Source of the DNA: Hyalella azteca
Taxonomy: Eukaryota; Arthropoda; Malacostraca; Amphipoda; Hyalellidae
Length of the DNA stretch: 64,000 nucleotides
Assembly (NCBI RefSeq): GCF_000764305.2
Contig: NW_025947742.1
Location: forward strand, 62,001-126,000
Direction: 5' to 3'
Shown: in pieces, positions 1 to 13,641 of the stretch
Position numbering within the stretch: position 1 is the first letter of the stretch
How the letters are laid out: every line of letters starts with the position of its first letter
Program-made: the position numbers and the translations under genes
Notes under the pieces: model-generated
Seen by the model: the letters and a program-made list of their open reading frames with translations, nothing else
Databases searched by the model: none
Told to the model about the DNA's origin: nothing

Positions 1-124
1 TGCTGCTGTATCCACAACGTTACTGTAGGTATAGCAGCACAATGCACTTTCAGTTTGACAATAAATCTAAGTTATAAATATGAAGAAAAAAACAACTCAC
101 ACGCAAAGAAAGGCGATTACTTAC

Positions 125-937
125 TCAAGTTTACTGTTGTCACAATCTTCGGATGAGTCACGCTTGCACATGAGAATAGGAGGCGTCTTAGGTAGGCTGT
201 GATCGTAGTCAGCATGCATCGGATTTAGTGTGGATTCAGATGAATCCAAATTATTCAATTCAAGATTGTCATGCAATCTTGGATCAGAACTGCCGTCAAA
301 GTTTATAGGGCAATCGAATGATCCAGTTTCTGAGGCAGTTTTTGGGCCGCAAATTTTTGAACTGGAACGCGAGATTTCAGAGGGTGGAGGAGGTAAAGGT
401 TCTTCATCCGGGAGTCCAGTGACTTCAAGTTCACTTTGTTGAAGAGGAGGAGGTGGAGGAAGCTCAGGTGTAGAAGAGCGGGAAGTTTGCAAGGCAAAGC
501 TCCTGATGGTAGGAGACAGAGGTGCTGCACTGTTGCACTGCTGATGTTGACTAAAGTTCGGCAACGATGAAGGACAAGGGCTAAGATTGACAGGGTGACT
601 AAAATTTCTTCCAGGAATACGATGCAAAGAGTGCATGTACTTAGAATTTGGCACATCTTCGTTAGAAAGAGAATCGCACTGCGAGGTCGACGGTTCAGTA
701 ACGAGTCCAGCCCCTTCGGATGAAGGAGGATCTGGTGCTGGAGGTCGTCGGTAGTAATATGGACGACCGCACTTGGACGCGTCATCGCTGCCAAAACTAG
801 AGGGAGATGTCGCATCTTTTGGTGAGGCAGGAAAATGAGGCCTGAGAGTCGGCTTCTTTGGCGGACGCTCAGGAGGTCGAGGAAGATCCTCGAAAGCTGT
901 TGGAGGGAGAGCCGGCTTTCTGCTGGCAGCGGTGGAC
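125..937 (-). CDS. Exon 4 seen: proline-rich segment of the large scaffold protein
   Basis: An 813-bp internal exon. The acceptor is a C/T-rich tract ending CCTCTTAG just above 937, and the donor is CTTGA|GTAAGT below 125. It supplies one base to a split Arg codon, 270 full codons and two bases of the next codon. The first half is rich in Pro and basic residues (RPPERPPKKP near residues 18-28, then GRPYYYRRPPAPDPP near 57-71). The second half carries two LPPPP-type runs near residues 159-164 and 181-185 (ELPPPPPLQQ and EEPLPPPPSE), which could bind EVH1 (Ena/VASP) or profilin/SH3 partners by analogy with other actin scaffolds. It ends in an acidic, Asp/Ser-rich stretch. Two large ORFs in other frames across this exon are shadows, because only this frame joins in phase to 15801-15895. 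The frame stays open into the donor, so more coding sequence lies beyond the left edge. Confidence 0.85.
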
Positions 938-2600
938 CTAAGAGGAAGAAGATTTGGAATAAAAATTCACGAAGTGAATCAATAAATCAATACTATTCAT
1001 CAATGAAATCAAAAGTAATTGCACGTTGCAGTTATTTTTTGCGTGAAATCAGAAGTTAAATTGCAAATATTCGAGGTTATTACGCGCAAGGGGAAAAAGG
1101 TGCGAAATGGAAAAAGCACAGTAAATAAGCAGGACTATCTCTTGTGCGCTGTGGAATATCGCCATAATAAAACATAATATTTCATATAAAATGATACGCT
1201 TGCAACAGGTGTATGCAACAGCTGCAAAAAAGCATTGTAGAAAAAAACGCCCTCTATTTTGCATTGATAATCCAGAGTGTACATCGAAAATGTAGCGAGT
1301 TACGATTAAGGAGCGTGGAATGAAAGGATCATGAAGTGATCGGTCGTCGACCGTGGCGAGACGAAGCAACATCGACTTCTATTGTGATCAGGGTATCGAC
1401 AAAATCAGCAAACGTTTTTGCCACAAGCATCGACAATAGAATGAATAATGAAGCCGCGGCGCCGGAGACGAGGTAAATTTCATCATGAAGAACTGAAGGC
1501 CAGGCTCATACCTATTGGTTAGACAGTTAAAAACACTATAAAATATTGAAAATTGGGAAATGCGTTTTTCAGAAAGCCTGATATATAAATAGTATAACAA
1601 AATTTAAGCGAAATTTTAAATTAAGTAACGCAAGATTGTCATCGAAATAACTGCGATATAAAGCTTGAAATGATAACGCCTGCAGGCTGAACAAGTGAAA
1701 CAAACGTGATGCTAATATGTAAACATGAGGAGGTGGAAATAATGAAAGAATCGTCATTTATTACAAAAAACTGGAAAATTCCTTCCGAATACCACCTAGA
1801 TTATAAGAATTTTTTAGTTGTTGGGATAATCCAGACACTCATAGGAAAGGTCCTCGATTAAGACCAAACAAAAAATTCAAGACAAAAAATGCAGCATCGA
1901 GCAGTAAAAGTGACCATAAATTTATTTCATAGGTAGCGGCACTGTTAATGGCAGAATATGCGTGATGAATTGATAACAAAATGCGTGTAATGATATAGCA
2001 AGAAGCCAGACAGATAAATGAAGATGGATGAGCTAAGCACACTACGAATGGCTGAAGATGCGCTCATCCTGCACGCAGCGGGATCCTCATTTGTTGATTC
2101 GGCGGAGCGCGATGATGTTACAGGAATTAGGGGCAGGTTCCATAATCCAAGCTTGACAGGCGTTGATCACAAAGCGAACGATGAAATGACACTGCGATCT
2201 TCATGGCGTGACAGCATGTCAGTCAGGTACGGAATATAATATCCCTAAATCCCTAGAATTCTTCCTCAATCAGAAAGCGTTAAGCAGTGCAATCGCCTAG
2301 TACTTAACAACTTGGCACTCTAGAAGCACCCTATATTAGAAAAAAAAGCTTTATATAGTCCGGCAGTGAACGAAGCTTCGTGTCTGAACGCTGAAAGCTC
2401 AACTATGTTCTCCAACACAAAAATACAGTAAAAAGAAATTACCAAACTGCTCTCAGATTCTATTTCAAAGTTTTGTAACAGTAAAATATCTGTTAGTTAT
2501 TAGATGGGGTAATTTAAAAATTACCCACCCCAACGGAGGCCAAAAATTACGGATAAAAAATTAACACAGCCCAACAAGCAATCCAGATTCATTATTTCTA

Positions 2601-2642
2601 ATAATAAAAAATAAATAATAATAAAGTTAATAATAATAATAA
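2601..2642. repeat. TAA/ATAA-rich simple sequence
   Basis: About 40 bp made almost entirely of TAA, ATAA and AAAT runs. It is low-complexity intronic sequence with no other signal. Confidence 0.7.
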
Positions 2643-4759
2643 AGTTACTAAGACTTCAGCATACATTTAAACTGAATTGATGATTGAACGCTGATCGATA
2701 TGCAGTTACGACAACGAAAGATATAACGAAGTTTTTAACACCGTTATGAGACGGACGCACATTCATTGACGAAAAGAACGAAAACTCACACATACGTCAT
2801 TTGGCAACTTTCAATTCATGCACCAACACAACCTAAAAATTTTGCTAAGTTCCACAAACTTGATGTAAATTAAAGAATATAATAATAGCTTACAAATTAA
2901 ATGAAGTGCAATAGAAATAAGACGGGGAAGAATTACGATGGATTGAAGACGAATAGAAATGACGACTAGTCACAAATCCGGTAACATACGAGCAGGCAGG
3001 AATGCTATCAATGATTAAGACGTTCGGAGGATATGCTTGCAGTTATAGGAGCATTGCAACACCTCATACACTGTCGATAACAAACTTATCATGCATGAGA
3101 AAGCCCGTGGTTTCAATCACGATAGCTTCATCGTACGTGACTTCAAGCAAGTTCTCATGGCAGTCTGTGAACGACCATGACGCACGTCGAGCTCATCTGC
3201 TGCTTCTGGCGAGAATATCCGATTCCGGTAGCGGATTGGTGACTAAGAGCAAGACCACTTGAATGTATTGCAAGCGCAGACATTAACCATAGATATAGAT
3301 AATAAACTAATTTATTTGTGCAAATACGAGTAGCTTCGCATTATGGGTTAATCTCAAGATTACTTCATTAGAATAAAAACTTTTGTTAGAATTAAAGAGG
3401 CATGGATAACCAGTCAGAAACACTCGCACTTGATGATTATAAATGAAATTGATTTTTATACAATAATCATGATGTCAGTAGATACAAATAGAGATCAAGC
3501 GGAACAATCAAAATAGCAATGGAAAATAAGACAACATGGAACAACACAACATATTTGGCTCTTTAATCATGCTTCACAAGTCAAGAGCAAGCTGTCTGAA
3601 TGTTTCAATGGACACGTGGAATGATGAGTTCTCGCAATGTCAGCAATATTCAGGAACATCCGCAATAACCAAATGCGGCCACATGCTAATCTCAATTGAA
3701 CTGAACAACATAGCAGATTAAAGATTTTTTTCGTGCCACCAACCATGGCATGCCTTACCTTGGGCATTCACTGAGCGCGCCTCTCCGTTCTGAGAGCTCT
3801 TATCCGACACTCAAGACCACCATCGAAACAAATGACTATGCCACCCATGAGGGCCGTGAGGCAAATAAGAAAACCAATCAAGCGTTATATAATTAGGTTG
3901 ATGGCCATTAAATGACACAAACAATAGTAATCGTAAGAATTTTTTACTGATTTTTTTCAAAACCTTACATATACAAATCACGCGAATGACTTGAACGGAA
4001 TCAGACAGGAAGGAAAATAATAATTTTTCGAGACAATTTATTTTGATAAAATATCTGAAACAAAAATAAGATATAATCTATATACATTATAATAAGCATC
4101 TAGCAATGCCCATCCTAAATCGGACCTTGGTAAATAAAGTGTTGGGGAGAGCACGCTCGTATAGGCAGAGATCGGAGGGTCGCTTATCGGGGCTAGGAAC
4201 ACTGCGCAGGTGTGGTCTTCTGACACTTGGAATGCCGTCAATAAATACGAGTAGCTTGAATGGCACCAACGCATACATTTCGCGATAGAGAAGCCACTTG
4301 AAACTACTGAAAGGAGTGAAAGGACACATGGGGCTGCCACCCACACAGTGGCAACACATGCAAACGCATCATGTGTCCAAGTGTTTGCAAAATTTGTGTC
4401 ATGTGAACAAACGTTGAAGCAAGAAATAAGGCAGATACGGATTTGCAGTAGATTCATAGCATAACTCAATTAACGATACAAGATGGTACACGTACACGTG
4501 CATCACTGTCATGTCGTTAGTTCGATCGGTGATAAAATCGCATGTATAGATCCATATTGACCTCACAATTGAAGGAATGGCAAAGAGAAGAATAAAGCTA
4601 AAGAAACACAGCGGGAAGCAAAATCTCTGCTGACCACTCGAGAAATCAAGCAGTTGGTGTGCAGTAGAAAACACGAACTGTTGACAAATACGTGGACAAA
4701 TTTAACGATCAAGTCTTCCATGTAACGAACGAGTGCATGAACTGAGATGTGAAAGCTTG

Positions 4760-4807
4760 ATTCAAGCAGTAAAACGGATAAACTTTATTCAAACAGTAAA
4801 ACGGACT
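4760..4807. repeat. Two-copy short direct repeat
   Basis: The motif ATTCAAGCAGTAAAACGGA recurs 27 bp later as ATTCAAACAGTAAAACGGA, with one mismatch over 19 bp. It is a small tandem duplication in the intron. Confidence 0.7.
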
Positions 4808-6388
4808 CAAGAACGAATATAAATATGGTTGTTTACGAAATTCTTTAAAATTTGCGAGAAACGCAACACGCAAGAACACTGTCTAAGAAATAAGTGTCCT
4901 CGAGCTTTAGCCTTTAATTACTAACTGAAGCAGCATGACGATACACGTGGAGAAGCTGATTGTCAGCATGTATAAAGACTGAATAGAATGCACATTTTTT
5001 TCTACTGATTGAAATCAAAACGAAGTATGATTCGCTGAAAAGCGAATTAAAACCTGTAATAAATTAAAAATGCAGAATTCAGTATTTAATCTATACTATT
5101 TCATTTGTTCACTAGGCAGACGCAGAAAGAACTAACTATATATACCCAAACTCTACACAAATGATGCTACCGAGCAAACTGTCTTCAGCTTAGCATCAAA
5201 AACAATGCACCAGCTAATCAATATTAATGAATACAGATTTTATGATGCAAGAATTCGATAACAATTTAACGGCGCATTAAAATTTTGCGGCCCTTTAACA
5301 ATTTTCTTCAAGGACTTGTGAATTAACTCGACAGCATTTAATGATTTGTTTGAATACGGGGAGCTCCAAATTTGGGTACTATAGATGGCATTTCAAAACA
5401 CGATATAAAAAATGTGCACGGAGTCTGTGCGATTGCTAGAAGTTGAGCACATATTCTTAGAATTAGAGAGGCAACACAAATCAATACTTATATACAAATT
5501 AAACGTTACGTTTCCTGCTACAGGAAATAAAAGAGCCGAGAAATTTCTATGCGGAATGATGATATTCATGTTATGAGAGTTGTAACATGAAATAAAATAA
5601 CATGCGTTAAGAAATTACTTTTTAATGACAACACTTCTAAAGAATCCAGTGTCTCCGATGCTGCACATGTGCAATGAATTTTTAATTTTATTTTTTTATA
5701 TAGTTAAAAAAATTGCGTGTGCGTGTCAAGGTTTTCTTGCTCCTGTCACTTGAAAAACGCAAATCAAAATAAACAAATATACCACAAAACCAAGAGAAAG
5801 TGTCAAGTACTCAGTTTGATAGACCGATTTTATTGCTTGACAGCAGAAATTTAAAAGTTTATGGTATAGAAAGTCTTCCAATGTTCAACTTACAATGCAA
5901 CGTTCACCATACAATAAAACAAATAAGGCGACGAAATCAAATTTCTATTTTTCTGAATTGTATAATTTAATTCCGTTTTCTTTACTTGATGGATATTACT
6001 TTTCCATTAATTAACAAGCCCAGCCATTCGCTCGCTAACATGCACAAAGTTCATACTAATAGATGCGACTGATTATACTGAACGAACGTCTGGTCCAAGC
6101 AGTGCATTAATTAGACATACGGTACGCATATTCATAACCTGGTGCACTGTGGGGCTCCTCATTTAGAGCTGCGCGCGCGTATTCGAGATTCGCCCTGGAC
6201 AATAGTAATTGTTTCTACAATAATCGTACGTATATGCGAACCAGACAGCAAACGTGTCATCTATAACGAAAGTAACGATGATGGCTGATACACCATAATT
6301 GCAACGACATTGGTTTGAACGGTGCACACAAATCTTTATTTCGATAGTGAGCAATCAAACGATAAAAAATTAAAAACACAATAAAGTA

Positions 6389-6406
6389 ATATATATATAT
6401 ATATAT
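6389..6406. repeat. (AT)9 microsatellite
   Basis: Nine uninterrupted AT dinucleotides. Confidence 0.85.
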
Positions 6407-8963
6407 GAGAAAAAACACAAGTCAACATAGCAAAACAAGCGATCGATTCAGTGCAGCATGAATTCAGAGAAAGAAATGTGAATAATTATGAAAGTTAAAA
6501 ACAAGTTAACTTACAAAAATACCCGTCAATTCTTTGTGTATCTAGCGTGTAATTTTTCAAATGACACAAAACAAAATATGAACACGAGTTAAAAGGCTTC
6601 TAATGTGGACTGACCAATGATCAGTAAATTTAGCCTCGCTGCCACGCCACTATACGCAAGCTATATTAAGGCCTTTGGGTATCCGCCGCTTAGCGAGAAT
6701 CTCACAACGCCTCACAAAATTATGAGCTAAAAGGTCAAATGGAAATCGAATGGCAATAGGAAGGCAATAAAATTGAACTGGTGATGCCAAAGAATGGAAT
6801 GATTATCTTGAAACGCCTTAACGAGCGCGCAAGCTGAATCAAGGCAGAAAACTAATCACTGACTTCATGCTGATGTTATAGCAAATGGTGAAGGGCGTTT
6901 TTGCTCATGGTAGAACAAACAAAACAGCGTGCAGTGACGAGTCAAACAAAATAAAAGTTTCCCAATAGATTGACAGCCTTGTCACGCAAATGGGCCTAAA
7001 AGATACAAAAATAACTCGATACACGAATAATCAACAGAGGAAGCTGACAAAAATGACAAAATAATAGGAGGTTTTGAATCGCAATTGAAATAATCACGAG
7101 CAAAAATATGTGTCCACTGAAAACTGGAACAGAGAAAACTGATAAATTCGTTCACTGAATATTTTTTTTGCATCAGACGCAGTCAATAATTGTAGGTTCA
7201 TATCGACCTGAACACACGCAATTCTAGCTGTTAAATAGCAAATGCGACGAAGCTCTGATGGTAATAGACCGAGCTAGCAGAGTTCGCAGTGCGTGACTAG
7301 AATATAAACGGAATAGATAACATTATCCGGCCGTGCATCTTATTAGATTTCTGTAGGTCCTTGGGAAGGATTCATCTAACGAAGGTCGAGCTAAATTATC
7401 CATCCATGATTTTTACAATCAACAGAATAACTGTGACGCATAATGTCAAGAAGGCCTCAACCGTTCAGAGTATCACGACTACCGAATTAATAGGCCTTTA
7501 TATGATGACTGCAGGAACTGGCAACTAAATACTCAAAATTATCCCGACGTCAAATGACAATATTATGGTGATTGACGCAACACAACTTTACCTCAATAAA
7601 CCTTAAACACATATCGAAAGCTTGCAGATGACTACAAAATTCAAAGTTTCAGTAGATATCAAGAGGCAAAAAATAGAGGTATAATGCAACTTAGCCCGTC
7701 CCTACACAGCCACTATATATAGCTATGTCGATGCTGCAGAATGATTTATTACGTCCGTGCGGCTGTAACATGCAGCGATTGATCCATCATACATATAAAT
7801 TCATGCAGCAGCTAAATCCAATAACAAAATTAAGCGGCACATAGAGACGGTCAAGGAGCTGACACACGCAACGAGAAGAAAAGTTAAATAACCGAACAAC
7901 TGCGACATGATTCTGGCTTCCAATGAGTCATCAGGAGTGAAATATAATCGTGTCACTTAAAAAGTAAGAACTCTGCATTGTAAAATGACGTGCTGACTGG
8001 TAACTTATTATCACTTTTGATAACTGTTAACTGAGAGATAAGATTGAGTGTTTGAATCTATCAGACCATATGATTACGTAAGCAACTACCATGAGGTATT
8101 TCATTAATACACATAAACATCGGGAAGTTAAGTTTTTAAGTTTATCTTGCTGATCCATTTCTTTACCGTCCAAACAAAAGAGATGGTGCGAGAATATTCG
8201 TTGAATGTCATTCACTGCATAGGAGCCAGCGAGGTACAATGCGCTTCTCGCAAGAAGGTACGAGGAATTCGCTCAACGCGTGATTGATAAAAATCTTTCA
8301 GAACGCAAATTAACAAAAAATTCCGCCCTAGTACACATAATGGAGGAGATTTTGTCCCGTCATGGCCAGGCGATTGTGCGAGTGCATGAGAGCGCTGTTG
8401 GCATCTGTCCGTCAAGGGCGCGACGTAGCATGCAGACAACGCAGTAATTATCTCAAACAAATTATCCTGATGCTCGCTTTAGCGAAAAATGGAAGTAAAC
8501 AAAATGAAAAATTAACTTTAAAAAAGTAAATTGTTGGACCACGACATGAAAAAGAATTGAGTCAAGTTTAAAAACTAAATTGTTACTTGATCACCTCAAT
8601 GCAGTCCACATAAATAACCTATACGGTAAAGATTGTGTAGCAACCAATTCAATCTATTTCTCATGCTACTCTCAAAACGCTGCCTAAATAATTCACATGT
8701 TCTACAGCCAACCAATAAATAGGCTATTCAGCTAAAAAAGAATCACCTGAAGTTAATCTTACCAGAAGAGATATATACGCGGATGCATCCAGAGAAAAAA
8801 AATTTTCAATTAAAATAACCTGAATAATCAATTTAATTTAAGATAACAGGCACTTGAATCAACTTTTACAAGCAAATGAAGAACAGCCAGACCCTGAAGC
8901 AGCTATCCTGCCAGGTTGCCGGCTCAGTGCAGGCAATAAAATGAGCGTGTGACTAACATACAT

Positions 8964-9694
8964 GTATAAACAGCACATAACGTAGTACGTCGACGAATAT
9001 AATAATCTTAACGACTCTTATTACTTCTATGAGTTGTAAGTCCTAAGTTAAAATGGCATTAGTTTGGATTCAATACGCGAGTTTGAATTTTTTTTTTACT
9101 TTAATTTAATTTCATATACAGCAATTTGAGTCACCAGAGAATTGCAGAATACATTTGTTATACATAAAAGAAAAATGTCACAAAGAAAACGTGTGAGTTC
9201 TATTTCTTGGGCAATCTGTTGTAAATGTTCCAATGATAGTAAGTATTTCTGTTAACAAATTCCTGGGTAACAAATTCATGCTTGACAGCTTGAGCTATAA
9301 GCATTACGTTTACTTGTTAGAATCGAAAAATGATTGAATTTTTAGCTAACAATTGAAAACTTAACTAAACCTCGGGATCATCTCGCACAAAAGCAATACA
9401 CGATATAGATTAAATTTAATAAACAATTTGAAATACAATACACTGCAAATTGCGTGTACCGAAATAATTGTCCTATCTCGATTTACTGACATCATTAGTT
9501 GAAATACTTTTCCTGAATCAAAAGCAAAAGCAAGAGAATAACCATGAATAACTTCTCTAATTAAATTACGAGAAGCAACTAATCCTTGTTATCAACGTTA
9601 GCGACTAATATGAAATCCCCGTTCCTACGCATATTTAGTACGCCCCCGTTCTCATATTTCACTCAATGAGTTGTGCAAATTATTGCGAGACATA
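8964..9694. repeat. Direct duplication, copy 1 (731 bp)
   Basis: This copy begins GTATAAACAGCACATAACG and ends GAGACATA. It aligns along its length with 10151-10777, with scattered substitutions and one block of roughly 70 bp or more (around 9340-9410) that is missing from copy 2. Both copies share blocks such as GAGTCACCAGAGAATTGCAG and GAGTTGTGCAAATTATTG. The copies are in the same orientation and are separated by 456 bp of transposon-like sequence. A TG..CA edge can be read in copy 1 but not in copy 2. No tRNA-type primer site or polypurine tract flanks the interior, so I do not call them LTRs. Confidence 0.85.
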
Positions 9695-10150
9695 TACAGG
9701 GTGAACCAGAATTAAGTAACCCTTTTAATTTGTTAATAAATAAAAAACTAAGAACGTTATTAAGTTGAAACTTGTTTCATTTAAAAGAAGAACATTTTTA
9801 TGGTAATATTGTATCATAGTTATGTCATTATCCTGTATAGCTTGCGCTAAATTTGTGTTTAATAATCAAGCCTTAAATTTTCATCATGATTCGCTACAGC
9901 AAAGAAGAAAGAACAAAATTCTGCAAACCTACATCAGGACGATGTCAATAACAGAAGTTCAACGTGATTACAGGATCCATTTCAAAACAAGAATCAGTCC
10001 TTCAAAAAAAGAAACAATTAAATCTCTTTATCGAAAATTTGCGGATACCGGTAAATTACTAATGAAGGTTATGAAAGCAACGAAGAGAAGAGCCCTATTT
10101 TGTCAAAACAATTGTGGTGGGCATTTAAAATATATTATATTTAAAAACTA
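9695..10150 (+). mobile_element. Degraded DNA-transposon fragment with DUF4817-type helix-turn-helix ORF
   Basis: The segment starts with CAGGGTGAACCAGAATTAAG, a terminal-repeat-like sequence of the CAGGGTG type seen on many invertebrate transposons. A short ORF (9822-10151) contains a helix-turn-helix-like stretch: LQTYIRTMSITEVQRDYRI, then ISPSKKETIKSLYRKFADTG. This matches the layout of the DUF4817 helix-turn-helix domain found at the N-terminus of arthropod transposon ORFs. The natural start, MIRYSKEERTK, lies at about 9886 in a different frame, so at least one frameshift separates it from the helices. The DDE catalytic part is absent. This is a relic, not a working gene. The family assignment comes from remembered domain layout, not from a search. 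Confidence 0.55.
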
Positions 10151-10777
10151 GTATAAACAGCACATAACGTAGTACGTCGACGAACATAATAATCTTAAGT
10201 ACTCTTTTATCTATGAGTTGTAAGTCCCGAGTTTAAATGACATTAGTTTGGATTCATTACTTGAGTTTAAATGTTTTTTTAATTCAATTTCAAATACAGC
10301 AATTTGAGTCACCAGAGAATTGCAGAATACATTTGTTATACGTAAAAGAAAAATGTCACAAAGAAAACGTGTGAGTTCTATTTCTTAGGCAATCTGTTGT
10401 AAATGTTAGAATGATAGTAAGTATTTCTGTTCACAAATTCCTGGGTTACAAATTCATGCTTGAGCTATAGGCAGTACGCTTTTTTTGTTAAAATCGAAAA
10501 AATGATGGAATTCAATTTAATAAACGATTGTAAATAAAATACACTGAACATTACATGCACCGAAATAATTGTCTTATCTCGATTTACTGATATCATCAGT
10601 TGAAATAATTCTCTTGAATCAATAGCAGAAGCAAGAGAAAAGCCATGAATAATTTCAATAATTATATTACGAGAAGTCACTAATCCTTGTTATTAACCTT
10701 AGCGACTAATATGAATCCCCGTTACTACGCAGATTTGTGGTTCACTCGATGAGTTGTGCAAATTATTGTGAGACATA
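10151..10777. repeat. Direct duplication, copy 2 (627 bp)
   Basis: This is the second copy of 8964-9694, shortened by the internal gap noted there and by a smaller gap near 10455. Just beyond its end is ATATCACCCTGCC, whose reverse complement contains CAGGGTGATAT. That resembles the CAGGGTG end at 9697, so 9697-10788 may be the remains of a single element with inverted ends that carries copy 2 inside it. Both copies are non-coding. Confidence 0.85.
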
Positions 10778-13530
10778 AATATCACCCTGCCGTAAATGGA
10801 GAGGGAAAAATATTTCCAAACGCACCTGACAGAGAAGGCGGGTTCGTAGTCGCGATAGACGCTGCAGTAATTAAGATGTTTGAGCGAATTTTTCATTTGG
10901 AACTATTTTAGCGGGCAACCGAAAACGAAACGGTCTACAGAATAAAATTTTGAGAAAAGCAAGTATGTAGTAGAATTTTTCCAGATTACGATTCTTTATC
11001 CAAACAAGATAATTAAGCGCAAAGATAAAAATCTAAGATAATGGATATCAAACAGTCTGGATCGACTTATTAAAATTACATCTTTAAATTTCTTGGATTC
11101 CAACACAATACCACAAAGCAAAAACTTTCATAATAGAGCACGTTTCTAGGTAACTTGTTTTACATTCGATGCAGTAAATTATTCTCTCTCAATCAACATC
11201 AAGTAATGAGACCCGCAGCTAACACTGAAACAGAAGACTGATCGCACGTCGCCCTCATCGCAGTGATTGCTCACGCAACACTGACTGCTGCTATCGCCAT
11301 CGCTTGGTGATTAGCCAGCGCTCGCGTCGGGGCTGCATTCTCAAAAGAATGTACGATGGATGATCTTGGGTTCCACGATAATCATTGATTATCACACATC
11401 CAATCATTACCGCATGTCGATTATTTCAAGCCAGTGACTGGTAAGTTTAATTTCTATTCATTTTTAGTTATACAAGTTTAATTAAATATTTTTTAGCTCG
11501 AATTCAATTCAATCCAAACTGTCGTCCTCTCATTTAAGCACATTTCATTAGTAAACCCTTGACGTTCGAGCGATGTAAGGCTGCACGCAAACTGAAGAAA
11601 GTTTGACAATCGCACAACTTAGCAGTTCAAATAAAAGAGCAGGATTAACAACTTTGAGACAACGGAACCACCTAACCTCCATTAGATAAGGTCCAAACTT
11701 CTTTCTGACCAAATTATATCAACCAACAGTTACATTATAACACGGGGAAAAAATCGGTTATAATTTTAATTCAACAGTAGCAGCTTAGTCATCAAACGCT
11801 CATGTTACGTGACCTCATACGTAACCTTACAAATGTTAAAATTGTAACGGATTTTACGATAGAAAATAAGAAAAAGATAACTTCATTGATTGCTATCAAT
11901 ATCTTGGTCATATGTTAAATATACGTTCATGTCCTAAAAATTGAACAAGAGTTCGATTGTGCAGGCACAATTTACCTGTAAATTTAAAAGAATCCTTATA
12001 CATTTACGAGAGCAGAATTTTTTAGTTCCCCCTTTACACGGTTGAACAAGGCAGGCACAACGCTCGTCCTCAGTCACCGCCGAGGTGGCCACGGAAGCCG
12101 CGAACTGTCGAGTCACCGTCCCGTGGAGACAAGACAACTCGGCTGCCTTTGTGAACTCGAAATTTTCTCAGGACTTTTCAGTGGAACAGGACAAATACGA
12201 ATCTGAAGGTCGACTGCGATAGGAATGCACACGCGACTCGTCAATTTCGGTCAAGAGAGTCACGTCAGATATATACAAAATTTAGGTTCATATTTTCAAC
12301 ATCTTTAATTTTGAAATATTAATGAGAACTGTGAAAGTCGGCATTAACTTTTAACTCTTTCAGTACAAAAATATGATTAGTTCTATCTGCTTTCTGAGCC
12401 AAAATGCTAAAAAATCGACTTTTCAACAAGACTTTATAGCGATGCTGTAACTTCAATGGTTAACTAAGAAGCAAGCAAAAAAGCAAGATTATTTTACCAG
12501 CATTGATTATTTTCAACCGACGCATTGCAGTCCAAGTTATTTCAGGTAAAACGTGTACATCAACAAACATGACTGGTTCTTATCAGCAAAAATCAGCCAC
12601 ATTAGATACGGTGTGAAGTTGTTATCGCAGGTTCTGCGAAGCCCGATTTGATGCAGTGCGTGCTATGTGCCGACACTGGACAACAAATTCTGTCGCTATC
12701 ATTTTATCGGAGCGAACACTGAAGCGCTGCTTGTCAATGCATGCCACCGCCTACCACGTCAGTAACGTTGCACACATAACTAACGAAGACATTATTATAA
12801 CAGGTTTGGAGATTCCTAGCATATCGAAGTATGACACGTTCGCAAAGAAAATAGCCTTTTGAAAGAAATTTTTACCTTGTGTACAAGCGTTTTGTGAAAA
12901 GCGAGGGTGGATTGGACGTTCAACAAGGAAAAAAGGCATTGCTTGCTTTGCAATGCAGCGAAAACATTCAACACAGCGAAGCTTTACGATTCAGTTCTGA
13001 GAATCGTCTGACTACGCGATGGCTTACTCAGAAAATGTATTCGTATGGACGGACATACATCGACTAACAAGTTTAATGCTTTCAAGATTAATTGAATTTC
13101 TGCATTACGCAAGCACCGATGCTATACATACGAAACTTCCTGCTCTCCAATCGAGTCTCAATGACGTAATTGACTAGCAAACACGATAGCTTGGTCACGC
13201 TTGCATTGTGGTCGGAAAGAAAACACAGCTGTAGTATGAAAGGCAGCTTCAAGATGAATCATGCTCATGTGTGTTGAACTATGAGATGGAGTGTGTTTCT
13301 TCAATGAAATCTCTTCAAGCTCAACCACAGTTGGCAATGAACTCTAAGATGAATTATAAATTAACTAAGGCATGGAATCAGTCAGACACTCATAGTCGTA
13401 ATGGAGTTGAGAAATTTCAATTCATAGAACAAATAAACAGCTTATGTGGATATAAACCCTTACCCATGGAAATATTTATTCAAACAATCTTAGGAGAAAA
13501 ATCTTTTGAAAATCGTGTTCCCACTAACGT

Positions 13531-13641
13531 ATGTATAAATATCGTCTAAATGTATAAATATCGTCTAAGCAATTCTAAATTTGAAATACTTATGTATTAA
13601 TAAATACTACTCATAGTAGCAGTTCTAAATTTGAAATACTT
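13531..13641. repeat. Nested short tandem repeats
   Basis: ATGTATAAATATCGTCTA occurs twice in tandem (13531-13548 and 13550-13567). TTCTAAATTTGAAATACTT then occurs twice, 50 bp apart (13573 and 13623). They follow a 92-codon ORF at 13271-13549 that shows no recognisable family. Confidence 0.75.

Noticed and set aside
303..815. 170-codon minus-strand ORF overlapping exon 125-937
   Set aside because: It is a shadow frame. Only the other frame matches the phase of exon 15801-15895 and reads through from the acceptor to the donor.
4038..4469. 143-codon minus-strand ORF
   Set aside because: Cys/Ser/Leu-rich random-looking peptide with overlapping ORFs in other frames. No domain, no splice sites that make an exon.
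8964..10777. LTR retrotransposon with 0.6-0.7-kb terminal repeats
   Set aside because: No tRNA primer-binding site, no polypurine tract, no gag/pol, inconsistent TG..CA edges and an interior of only 456 bp bearing a DNA-transposon-type domain.
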